From positions 1 through 24,168 of the forward strand of contig CAKZXL010000440.1 in NCBI GenBank assembly GCA_937883885.1: a stretch of DNA of 24,168 nt, in the 5' to 3' direction. Of this stretch, positions 14,373-24,168 are shown in pieces. The stretch is from an uncultured Aquincola sp. GTDB taxonomy: Bacteria; Pseudomonadota; Gammaproteobacteria; Burkholderiales; Burkholderiaceae. The position numbers were made by a program, and so were the translations under genes. The notes below the pieces were generated by a model. That model saw nothing but the letters and a program-made list of their open reading frames with translations. It was not told the DNA's origin and searched no databases. The number at the start of each line of letters is the position of its first letter. Within the stretch, counting starts at the first letter, position 1.

Positions 14373-15634
14373 TGCAGCGCCGCCAGCATGTCCCGCGTGA
14401 CCAGCACCACGCCGCCTTCGCTGCGCAGGAAGCGCCGCGCGTCGGCTTCAGGGTCTTCGCCGATCACCATGCCGTCGGGGATGTGGCAGCCGCGATCGAT
14501 GATGACCTTGGTGAGCCGCGCGCCGCGGCCCACCTGCACGTCGGGCAGCAGCACCGACAGCAGCACCTTGGCATGCGAATGCACCCGCACGCCCGAGTAC
14601 AGCACCGTGCGCCGCACTTCGCCCGAGACGATGCAGCCACCCGAGACCAGCGATTCGATCGCGGTGCCGCGGCGCTCGCCCATGTCGTGCACGAACTTGG
14701 CCGGCGGCAGCTGCGGCTGGTAGGTCCAGATCGGCCACTTGGTGTCGTAAAGGTCGAGCTTGGGCACCGTGGCCGTGAGGTCGATGTTGGCGTCCCAGTA
14801 GGCGTCCAGCGTGCCCACGTCGCGCCAGTAGGGCTCCTCGCCGTGCAGCGCGCCCACGCAGCTCATGTCGAACGGATGGGCCACCGCATTGCCGTTGGCC
14901 ACCGCGCGCGGAATGATGTCCTTGCCGAAGTCGTGCGACGAATCGGGGTCGGCCATGTCGCGCTCCAGTTCCTTGAACAGGTAGCGCGCATTGAAGATGT
15001 AGATGCCCATGCTGGCCAGCGCGCGGTCGGGCTTGCCGGGCATGGCGGGCGGGTCGGCGGGCTTTTCGACGAAGTCGAGGATCTGGCGCCGCTCGTCGAT
15101 GTGCATCACGCCGAAGGCCGAGGCTTCTTCGCGCGGCACCTCGATGCAGCCCACGGTGCAGTCGCGGCCCTGTTCCACGTGGTCGGCCAGCATCAGCGCG
15201 TAGTTCATCTTGTAGACGTGGTCGCCGGCCAGCACCACGACGTAGTCGGCCTTGTAGCTGGCGATGATGTCCTGGTTCTGGTAGACCGCATCGGCGGTGC
15301 CGCGGTACCAGCTTTCTTCGTCCACCCGCTGCTGCGCGGGCAGCAGGTCCACGAACTCGTTGATCTCGGGCTTCAGGAAGGCCCAGCCGCGCTGCAGGTG
15401 GCGCATCAGGCTGTGGCTCTTGTACTGCGTGATGACGCCGATGCGGCGGATGCCCGAGTTCAGGCAGTTGGACAGTGCGAAGTCGATGATGCGGAACTTG
15501 CCGCCAAAGTAGACGCCCGGCTTGGCGCGGCGGTCGGTCAGGTTCTTGAGGCGGCTGCCCCGGCCACCGGCCAGGACCAGCGCCACGGCGCGCTTGGGCA
15601 GGTCAAAGTTGCGGGCGGCGTCATGCGTAGCCAT
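14369..15634 (-). CDS. glgC: Glucose-1-phosphate adenylyltransferase (ADP-glucose pyrophosphorylase)
   Basis: The 421-residue enzyme makes ADP-glucose from ATP and glucose-1-phosphate, the committed step of bacterial glycogen synthesis. The nucleotide loop is G23-GRGSR28, followed by [22 protein letters not shown]. Lys38 matches the effector-binding Lys39 of the E. coli enzyme. The glucose-1-phosphate site shows as FVEKP. A C-terminal left-handed beta-helix domain ([17 protein letters not shown]) is present. Length is close to the E. coli protein (431). A GGAG lies 11-14 bases upstream of the ATG at 15634. First gene of glgC-glgA, divergent from glgP. Allosteric control by glycolytic intermediates is expected from the family but not demonstrated here. 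Confidence 0.96.
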   Translation of the reverse strand: MATHDAARNFDLPKRAVALVLAGGRGSRLKNLTDRRAKPGVYFGGKFRIIDFALSNCLNSGIRRIGVITQYKSHSLMRHLQRGWAFLKPEINEFVDLLPAQQRVDEESWYRGTADAVYQNQDIIASYKADYVVVLAGDHVYKMNYALMLADHVEQGRDCTVGCIEVPREEASAFGVMHIDERRQILDFVEKPADPPAMPGKPDRALASMGIYIFNARYLFKELERDMADPDSSHDFGKDIIPRAVANGNAVAHPFDMSCVGALHGEEPYWRDVGTLDAYWDANIDLTATVPKLDLYDTKWPIWTYQPQLPPAKFVHDMGERRGTAIESLVSGGCIVSGEVRRTVLYSGVRVHSHAKVLLSVLLPDVQVGRGARLTKVIIDRGCHIPDGMVIGEDPEADARRFLRSEGGVVLVTRDMLAALQ

Positions 15635-15822
15635 CGAGGAGTCTCCCGGATCTGTTTTGGCAATCGACTTGGAACGTGGATGTACTGCTTCTGGAACTTC
15701 GAACTGCTACTGAATGGATAAGATGAACACAAGCGCACGGCGCGTTCGGTCGCAGGATAGCGCCGCCATCCAGCCCGTGCATCTGTTGCAACTGTCACGC
15801 ACAGGCGTTGCTTCCGCGCCGC

Positions 15823-15868
15823 GCCTGCAAACCATTCCAGCATGAAACCGGGCTGGAATTTTGCAGGC
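15823..15868 (+). promoter_or_regulatory. Large imperfect hairpin in the glgP leader
   Basis: GCCTGCAAA (15823-15831) pairs with TTTGCAGGC (15860-15868), and ATTCCAG (15834-15840) pairs with CTGGAAT (15853-15859). Together this is a 16-pair stem with a two-base bulge (CC, 15832-15833) and a 12-base loop. It ends 22 bases before the glgP ribosome binding site. There is no T-run, so it is not an intrinsic terminator. It could be an mRNA leader structure, a protein-binding dyad, or a stabilising 5' hairpin. Confidence 0.5.
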
Positions 15869-15890
15869 CCTTCCAAAATCGCGGCCTCCT

Positions 15891-15896
15891 GAGGAG
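15891..15896 (+). promoter_or_regulatory. glgP: Ribosome binding site of glgP
   Basis: GAGGAG lies 9 bases before the ATG at 15906 and decides the start against an in-frame ATG at 15861, which sits within the leader hairpin. The site is embedded in an 11-base dyad (CTCCT-G-AGGAG, 15886-15896), so flanking sequence is complementary to it. Confidence 0.7.
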
Positions 15897-15905
15897 CTCA
15901 CTCTG

Positions 15906-18338
<2,433 letters not shown>

Positions 18339-18354
18339 GCCATCGCCCCACACC

Positions 18355-20553
18355 ATGTTCACTGATAACGACATCGAGCGGCTGCGCAGTGGCCGCCACG
18401 GAGACCCCTTCGCCGTGCTCGGCCGCCATGAAGACACCAGCGGCCCGCAGCCGCGGGTGTGGCTGCGGGCCTGGCTGCCCGGCGCCCAGGCCGTCGGCGT
18501 GATCGACATGGCCACCGGCCAGCCGGCCGGCGTGCTGGCGCCGCTGCCGGTCGAAGGCTTTTTCCAGGGCCAGTTCGCCAACCTGTCGGCCGATTACCGG
18601 CTGCAGGTGCAGTGGCATGGCGGCGCGCAGTCGGTCATCGACGACCCCTACCGCTTTCCGCTGCTGCTGGGCCAGACCGACGTGTGGCTGCTGGCCGAAG
18701 GCACCCACCTGCGCCCGTTCGAGGTGCTGGGCGCGGTGCCGCGCACGGTGCTGGGCGTGGAAGGCACGGCCTTCGCGGTGTGGGCACCCAATGCGATGCG
18801 TGTGAGCGTGGTGGGCGACTTCAACCACTGGAACGGCGCCGCGCACCCGATGCGGCTGCGGGCCGAATGCGGCGTGTGGGAGCTGTTTCTGCCCGGCGTG
18901 GGCGCGGGTGCACGCTACAAGTTCGAGCTGCTCAGCCGTGAAGGCCACCTGCTGCCGCAGAAGGCCGACCCGTACGCCCGTTCGGCCGAACTGCGGCCGG
19001 CCACCGCCAGCGTCGTGGCGCCGATGCCGCCGGTGCAGGCGCCTTCGGCCCAGCGCAAGCTGGCCAATGCGCTGGACGCGCCCATCAGCATCTACGAGGT
19101 GCACCTGGGCTCCTGGAAGCGCCGGCCGGAAGAAGGCAACCGCTGGCTCACCTGGGACGAGCTGGCCGAGCAGCTGCTGCCCTATGCGCAGGACATGGGC
19201 TTCACCCACCTGGAGCTGCTGCCCATCAGCGAGCATCCGTTCGACGGCTCCTGGGGCTACCAGCCGGTGGGCCTGTATGCGCCCACGGCTCGCTTCGACG
19301 CGCCGGGCGAAGGCCCGGGCGGCTTCGAGCGCTTTCTGGCGCGGGCGCATGCGCTGGGCCTGGGCGTGATCGTCGACTGGGTGCCGGCGCACTTCCCGAG
19401 CGATGCACATGGCCTGGCGCAGTTCGACGGCACGCACCTGTACGAGCATGCCGACCCGCGCGAAGGCTTCCACCAGGACTGGAACACGCTGATCTACAAC
19501 TTCGGCCGTGCCGAGGTGCGCAACTTCCTGGTGGGCAATGCCTTGTACTGGCTGGAGCGCCACAACGTCGACGGCCTGCGCGTGGATGCAGTGGCCTCGA
19601 TGCTGTACCGCGACTACAGCCGCAAGCATGGCGAGTGGGTGCCCAACGAGTTCGGCGGCCGCGAGAACCTGGAAGCCATCGGATTCTTGAAGCGCCTGAA
19701 CGAGGTGGTGGGCGTGGAGCGCCCGCAGGGCATCACCATCGCCGAAGAATCCACCGCCTTCCCGGCGGTCTCGCGCCCGGTGTATGCCGGCGGCCTGGGC
19801 TTTCACTACAAGTGGAACATGGGCTGGATGCACGACACGCTGCACTACTTCGGCCGTGATCCGCTGTACCGCAAGTACCACCATGGCGAAGTCACCTTCA
19901 GCCTGGTGTATGCCTTCAACGAGAACTTCGTGCTGCCGCTGTCGCACGACGAAGTGGTGCACGGCAAGGGCTCCATCCTGGCGCGCATGCCCGGCGACCG
20001 GTGGCAGCAGTTCGCCAACCTGCGCTCGTACTACGGCTTCATGTTCGGCCACCCGGGCAAGAAGCTGCTGTTCATGGGCTGCGAGTTCGGCCAGCAGCGC
20101 GAGTGGAACCACGAAGCCAGCCTCGACTGGCACCTGCTGGACGACCCGCTGCACCGCGGCGTGCAAAGCCTGGTGCGCGACCTCAACCGCCTGTATGCGG
20201 CCACGCCCGCGCTGCACCAGCGCGACTTCAGCGGCGACGGCTTCGAGTGGCTGGACCACCACGATGCCGAGCATTCGGTGTTGAGCTTCGTGCGCCGCGA
20301 CGCCAATGGCGGCTTCATCGTGGTGGTGTGCAACTTCACCCCCACGGTGCGCCATGGCTGGCGGCTGGGCGTGCCGGCGCCGGGCGAATACCGCGAGGTG
20401 CTGAACACCGATGCCGCGGCCTATGGCGGCAGCAACACCGGCACGCCGCTGGGCGCCGCCACGTCCGAGCCGGTGGCCTGGCATGGCCGCGACCATTCGG
20501 TGCAGCTCACGCTGCCGCCGCTGGCCACGGTGTTCCTGAAGCTCGCTGACTGA
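18355..20553 (+). CDS. glgB: 1,4-alpha-glucan branching enzyme
   Basis: The 732-residue GH13 enzyme cuts alpha-1,4 chains and re-attaches them by alpha-1,6 bonds. It carries the long N-terminus of E. coli-type GlgB with two carbohydrate-binding-like beta domains (first [12 protein letters not shown]; second with [10 protein letters not shown]). The (beta/alpha)8 domain has the nucleophile Asp411 in [10 protein letters not shown], acid/base Glu464 in ITIAEEST and Asp532 in [12 protein letters not shown]. Length matches E. coli GlgB (728). The ATG at 18355 begins the family N-terminus; the frame is open further upstream but overlaps glgP. No obvious ribosome binding site is seen in the 16-base gap, so coupling with glgP is likely. 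Its stop overlaps the glgX start by one base. Confidence 0.96.
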   Translation: MFTDNDIERLRSGRHGDPFAVLGRHEDTSGPQPRVWLRAWLPGAQAVGVIDMATGQPAGVLAPLPVEGFFQGQFANLSADYRLQVQWHGGAQSVIDDPYRFPLLLGQTDVWLLAEGTHLRPFEVLGAVPRTVLGVEGTAFAVWAPNAMRVSVVGDFNHWNGAAHPMRLRAECGVWELFLPGVGAGARYKFELLSREGHLLPQKADPYARSAELRPATASVVAPMPPVQAPSAQRKLANALDAPISIYEVHLGSWKRRPEEGNRWLTWDELAEQLLPYAQDMGFTHLELLPISEHPFDGSWGYQPVGLYAPTARFDAPGEGPGGFERFLARAHALGLGVIVDWVPAHFPSDAHGLAQFDGTHLYEHADPREGFHQDWNTLIYNFGRAEVRNFLVGNALYWLERHNVDGLRVDAVASMLYRDYSRKHGEWVPNEFGGRENLEAIGFLKRLNEVVGVERPQGITIAEESTAFPAVSRPVYAGGLGFHYKWNMGWMHDTLHYFGRDPLYRKYHHGEVTFSLVYAFNENFVLPLSHDEVVHGKGSILARMPGDRWQQFANLRSYYGFMFGHPGKKLLFMGCEFGQQREWNHEASLDWHLLDDPLHRGVQSLVRDLNRLYAATPALHQRDFSGDGFEWLDHHDAEHSVLSFVRRDANGGFIVVVCNFTPTVRHGWRLGVPAPGEYREVLNTDAAAYGGSNTGTPLGAATSEPVAWHGRDHSVQLTLPPLATVFLKLAD

Positions 20554-22631
20554 TGACCCCACCCGCCTTCGCCGCCCTGCAACCCGGCCGCCCCTGGCCC
20601 ATGGGCGCCACCGCCAATGGTGACGGCGTCAATTTCGCGGTGGCCTCGGCCCATGCCGAGGCAATGACGCTGTGCCTGTTCGACGAGACTGGCAGCACCG
20701 AACTGGCCCGCCTGCCGCTGCCCGCGCGCAGCGGCGACGTGTGGCATGGCTGGCTGCCCGGCGCGCGGCCGGGGCTGGTGTACGGCTTTCGCGCGCACGG
20801 GCCCTGGCAGCCGGCGGCGGGCCATCGCTTCAACGACCAGAAGCTGCTGCTCGACCCCTGGGCGCGTGAGATCGTCGGCCGCCATGAGTGGCGACCCGAG
20901 CACACCGGCGCCGACCCGCGCGACAACGGTGCGCATGCGCTCAAGGCCCGCGTGGTGCCGGCGGCCGAAGCCTTCGACTGGGCCGGCGACCAGCCGCTGC
21001 GCACGCCGCTGGCCGACACCGTGCTGTACGAGCTGCACGTCAAGGGCTTCACCCGCCAGCACCCCGGCGTGCCCGAGGCGCTGCGCGGCACCTATGCCGG
21101 CCTGGCCAGCGACGCGGCCATCGCCCACTTCCAGCGGCTGGGCATCACCGCCGTCAGCCTGCTGCCGGTGCACCAGCACATCGACGAAGAGCGGCTGGTG
21201 GCGATGGGCCTGTCCAACTACTGGGGCTACAACACCATCGGCTTCTTCGCACCCGAGCCCGGCTATGCCGCCACCGGTGATGCGCGGCGCGAGTTCCGGC
21301 AGATGGTGCAGCGCCTGCATGCCGCGGGCATCGAAGTCATCCTGGACGTGGTGTTCAACCACAGCGCCGAGACCGACGAGCACGGCCCCACCTTGAGCTT
21401 CCGCGGGCTGGACAACGCCGGCTGGTACCGCCTGCGGCAAGAAAGCCGGGCGCTCTACGAGAACGACACCGGCTGCGGCAACACGCTGGACATCCGCCAG
21501 CCACGCGTGCTGCAGCTGGTGCTGGACAGCCTGCGCTACTGGGTGGGCGAGATGCATGTCGACGGCTTCCGCTTCGACCTGGCGCCGGTGCTGGGCCGTG
21601 GCCACCAGGGCTTCGACCGCCATGGCGCCTTTTTCATGGCGCTGCGGCAAGACCCGCTGCTGCAAGGCGTCAAGCTGATCGCCGAGCCCTGGGACATCGG
21701 GCCCGGCGGCTACCAGCTGGGGCAGTTTCCGGCCGGCTGGCTGGAGTGGAACGACAAGTTCCGCGACACCATGCGGGCCTTCTGGCTGGGCCATCCGGCG
21801 CACCGCGGCGACTTCGCGCGGCGGCTGGCCGGCTCGGCCGACCTGTTCCACCAGCGGGGCAGGGCGCCGGGCGAGGGCGTGAACTACGTGGTCTCGCACG
21901 ACGGCTTCACGCTGCGCGACCTGCTCACCTACGAGCAGCGGCGCAACCAGGCCAACGGCGAAGACAACCGCGACGGCCACGGCCACAACCTGGGCTGGAA
22001 CTGCGGCCACGAAGGCGAGACCGACGACGCGGCCGTGCAAACCACCCGCGCCCGCCTGGCGCGCGCGCTGCTGGCCACCGTGCTGCTGAGCCAGGGCACG
22101 CCGATGATCGCGGCCGGCGACGAGCTGGGCCACACGCAGGACGGCAACAACAACCCCTACTGCCAGGACAACGCCACCACCTGGATCGACTGGGCAGCGG
22201 CCGACGAGGCGCTGATCGACTTCACCGCCCGGCTGATCCGCCTGCGGCGCGAGCGGCTGCCGCTGGGCGAACGCTGGTACAGCGGCTTTCCCGACGCAGA
22301 AGGCCTGCCCGACCTGGCCTGGTTCAGCCCCGAGGGCCCGGCGCTGACGGCAGCGCAGTGGCATGACGGCGATGCCCGCGCCCTGGGCGCCTTCATCGGC
22401 AGCCCCGGCCGGGCGACCGGCCCCTTGCTGCTGCTCATCAACGCCCAGGCCGATGAGGTGCCGTTCTTGCTGCCCGCGGTGGAGGCTGGCGAGCCCTCGG
22501 CTGCGGCTTGGCAGCTGCGGCTGAACACCGCCGAGTGGCCGGGCACGCAGCCTGCCCAGGCTGCCACCGTGCCGGCCGGGGCGTGGTACACGGTGCCCGC
22601 ACGCAGCCTGGTGCTGCTGGGCCGCGCCTGA
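20553..22631 (+). CDS. glgX: Glycogen debranching enzyme
   Basis: The 692-residue GH13 isoamylase-type enzyme hydrolyses alpha-1,6 branches left after phosphorylase action. An N-terminal CBM48-like domain (PWPMGATANGDGVNFAVAS) precedes the catalytic barrel. Catalytic residues are nucleophile Asp342 in GFRFDLAPVLGR, acid/base Glu378 in LIAEPWDIGPGGYQ and Asp450 in VSHDGFTLRDLL. The GlgX hallmark GDELGHTQDGNNNPYCQDN is present. The start overlaps the glgB stop (TGATG), indicating translational coupling. Length is slightly above E. coli GlgX (657). TreX-type enzymes are similar, but there are no trehalose genes in the window. Confidence 0.95.
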   Translation: MTPPAFAALQPGRPWPMGATANGDGVNFAVASAHAEAMTLCLFDETGSTELARLPLPARSGDVWHGWLPGARPGLVYGFRAHGPWQPAAGHRFNDQKLLLDPWAREIVGRHEWRPEHTGADPRDNGAHALKARVVPAAEAFDWAGDQPLRTPLADTVLYELHVKGFTRQHPGVPEALRGTYAGLASDAAIAHFQRLGITAVSLLPVHQHIDEERLVAMGLSNYWGYNTIGFFAPEPGYAATGDARREFRQMVQRLHAAGIEVILDVVFNHSAETDEHGPTLSFRGLDNAGWYRLRQESRALYENDTGCGNTLDIRQPRVLQLVLDSLRYWVGEMHVDGFRFDLAPVLGRGHQGFDRHGAFFMALRQDPLLQGVKLIAEPWDIGPGGYQLGQFPAGWLEWNDKFRDTMRAFWLGHPAHRGDFARRLAGSADLFHQRGRAPGEGVNYVVSHDGFTLRDLLTYEQRRNQANGEDNRDGHGHNLGWNCGHEGETDDAAVQTTRARLARALLATVLLSQGTPMIAAGDELGHTQDGNNNPYCQDNATTWIDWAAADEALIDFTARLIRLRRERLPLGERWYSGFPDAEGLPDLAWFSPEGPALTAAQWHDGDARALGAFIGSPGRATGPLLLLINAQADEVPFLLPAVEAGEPSAAAWQLRLNTAEWPGTQPAQAATVPAGAWYTVPARSLVLLGRA

Positions 22632-22678
22632 GCGGCGCCCCGGCCGCCGACCTTTCAACTGCTGTCCACCGCTTCACG

Positions 22679-24168
22679 ATGCGCCTTCCCCGACTCTCCG
22701 GTGTTCTTCTCCACCCCACCTCGCTGCCCGGCCCGCATGGCAGCGGCGACCTGGGGCCCGCGGCGCGCCACTTCGTGGATTGGCTGCACGGCGCTGGCCA
22801 GTCGATCTGGCAGATCCTGCCGCTGGGCGGCATCGGCCCGGGCAACTCGCCCTACATGAGCAGCAGCGCCTTTGCCGGCAACCTGCTGCTGATCGACCTG
22901 GACGAGCTGCGCCAGCATGGCTGGCTGACCGACGCCGACCTGGCCCCTGACGGCGTGGCCGACCCGCGGCGCATCGACTTCGACACGCTGGTGCCCTGGC
23001 GCATGTCGCGCCTGGCGCGCGCGGCGCGCCACTTCGCGGCCGCGCCGGGGGCGCATGCGGCGGCTCATGCGCAGTTCAAGGCCGAGCAGGCCAACTGGCT
23101 GCCCGACTATTCGCTCTTCATGTCGCTGTGGGAGCACCACGGCTTCATCGACTGGACCGACTGGCCGGCGCCGCTGGCGCGCCGCGAGGCCGCTGCGCTG
23201 GCGCAGGCCCGTGAGCGGCATGCCGAGCGCATCGCCTTCTACGAGTTCTGCCAGTGGAGCTTCTTCCGCCAGTGGAAGGCGCTGCGGGCTTATGCCAACC
23301 AGCGCGGTGTGCAGATCATGGGCGATGCGCCCATCTTCATCGCCCACCAGAGCGCCGAGGTGTGGGCACGGCAGGAGCTGTTCGAGCTGGATGCGCAAGG
23401 CCGGCCCACGGTGGTGGCCGGCGTGCCGCCCGACTTCTTCAGCGAAACCGGCCAGCGCTGGGGCAACCCGCTGTACCGCTGGAGCGCGCATGCGGCCGAA
23501 GGTTATGCCTGGTGGACCGAGCGCATCCGCCGCATGTTCGAGATGACCGACCTGGTGCGCATCGACCACTTCCGGGGCTTTGCCGGCTACTGGGAAATTC
23601 CGGCCGATGAGCCCACGGCCATCAAGGGCCAGTGGAAGCCGGGCCCGGGCGCGGCGCTGTTCGACGCGGTGGCCGCCGCGCTGGGGCCAATGCCCATCGT
23701 GGCCGAGGACCTGGGCGTGATCACGCCCGACGTGGTGGCGCTGCGCCAGCGCTTCAACTTCCCGGGCATGCTGATACTGCAGTTCGCATTCGGCGGGCCC
23801 AGCGACAACAGCTACCTGCCGCACAACCACACGCCCGACAGCGTGGTGTACACCGGCACCCACGACAACAACACCACGATGGGCTGGTGGCACGCCGCCG
23901 GTGAGGCCGAGCGCCACCACGTGCGCAGCTACCTGGCCACCGACGATGCCCATGTGCTGCCCGCGATGCTGCGCGCCGCGGCCGCTTCGGTGGCCGACAC
24001 CGCCATCTTCCCGATGCAGGACGTGCTGGGCCTGGGGGCCGAGGCGCGCATGAACGTGCCGGGCGTGGGCGATGGCTCGTGGGCCTGGCGCTTCGAGTGG
24101 CAGCAGGTGCGGCCCGAGCATGGCCAGGCGCTGCATGAGCTGAGCCGCCAGTACGGCCGGCTGCGCAG
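22679..24168 (+). CDS. malQ: 4-alpha-glucanotransferase, 3' end beyond window
   Basis: The visible 496 residues encode a GH77 amylomaltase, which transfers glucan segments between maltodextrins and so recycles short chains left by GlgP and GlgX. The start MRLPRLSGVLLHPTSLPGPH has the family motif HPTSLPGPHGSGDLG, and LPLGGIGPGNSPYMSSSAFAG follows. Catalytic residues are nucleophile Asp296 in VRIDHFRGF, Glu343 in IVAEDLGVIT and Asp396 in YTGTHDNNTTMGWW. The ATG at 22679 lies 47 bases after the glgX stop. The frame is still open at the last base, in QYGRLR; family length is about 500, so only a few residues are probably missing. It is the fourth gene of the rightward unit. Confidence 0.95.
   Translation, partial: MRLPRLSGVLLHPTSLPGPHGSGDLGPAARHFVDWLHGAGQSIWQILPLGGIGPGNSPYMSSSAFAGNLLLIDLDELRQHGWLTDADLAPDGVADPRRIDFDTLVPWRMSRLARAARHFAAAPGAHAAAHAQFKAEQANWLPDYSLFMSLWEHHGFIDWTDWPAPLARREAAALAQARERHAERIAFYEFCQWSFFRQWKALRAYANQRGVQIMGDAPIFIAHQSAEVWARQELFELDAQGRPTVVAGVPPDFFSETGQRWGNPLYRWSAHAAEGYAWWTERIRRMFEMTDLVRIDHFRGFAGYWEIPADEPTAIKGQWKPGPGAALFDAVAAALGPMPIVAEDLGVITPDVVALRQRFNFPGMLILQFAFGGPSDNSYLPHNHTPDSVVYTGTHDNNTTMGWWHAAGEAERHHVRSYLATDDAHVLPAMLRAAAASVADTAIFPMQDVLGLGAEARMNVPGVGDGSWAWRFEWQQVRPEHGQALHELSRQYGRLR

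Larger units (their letters stand above)
15635..15905. promoter_or_regulatory. Control region between glgC and glgP
   Basis: This 271-base gap must contain the promoters for both arms of the glycogen cluster. It is less GC-rich in its left half (15650-15730). On the plus strand TTGGCA (15656-15661) with an 18-base spacer to TGTACT is one candidate pair, and TAAGAT (15718-15723) is another possible -10; neither is strong. A short palindrome GTTGCAAC lies at 15785-15792. No small gene with a plausible ribosome binding site was found. Confidence 0.45.

Noticed and set aside
20421..24136. Long minus-strand frames opposite glgX and malQ
   Set aside because: Both mirror well-supported GH13 and GH77 genes and have the biased composition expected from antisense reading of GC-rich codons.

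Overview
The window is GC-rich throughout, with strongly GC-biased third codon positions. It has the layout of a betaproteobacterial chromosome, most likely order Burkholderiales. That placement is inferred from the protein repertoire and from a short intergenic repeat resembling ones I associate with that order; no rRNA or other taxonomic marker is present. No tRNA, rRNA, insertion sequence, phage gene or CRISPR array was seen. The genes look like ordinary vertically inherited chromosome, and twelve of the thirteen can be assigned to a family.

Left part (1-7392, all minus strand): an apparent three-gene operon read right to left. It consists of a VWA-domain (CoxE-like) protein gene, then tamA (Omp85-family barrel, here with a possible lipoprotein signal), then tamB (large inner-membrane-anchored partner). 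The VWA stop overlaps the tamA start (ATGA), and tamA and tamB are one base apart. TamA and TamB together span the envelope and move or assemble outer-membrane material.

Middle part (7478-12752): a GNAT acetyltransferase gene and an S9 prolyl-oligopeptidase-like gene form a second minus-strand unit. Divergent from it is a secreted protein of unknown function. A MoxR-type AAA+ ATPase follows on the minus strand; it is the usual partner of VWA proteins such as the one at 6220-7392, but lies 3.7 kb away. Divergent from moxR is a diheme cytochrome c (c4-like) that ends in a strong, probably bidirectional, terminator.

Right part (12843-24168): a full glycogen/alpha-glucan metabolism cluster arranged as a divergon. 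glgC-glgA (ADP-glucose formation and chain elongation) read left. glgP-glgB-glgX-malQ (phosphorolysis, branching, debranching, 4-alpha-glucanotransferase) read right. malQ runs off the right edge almost complete. The shared 271-bp control region carries a large imperfect hairpin in the glgP leader.

No clear undescribed multi-gene system is visible. The points most worth a second look are the coupling of a VWA gene to tamAB, the separation of the MoxR and VWA genes around an orphan secreted protein, a short GC-rich repeat that recurs just after stop codons, and several dyad-symmetric elements in leader regions.
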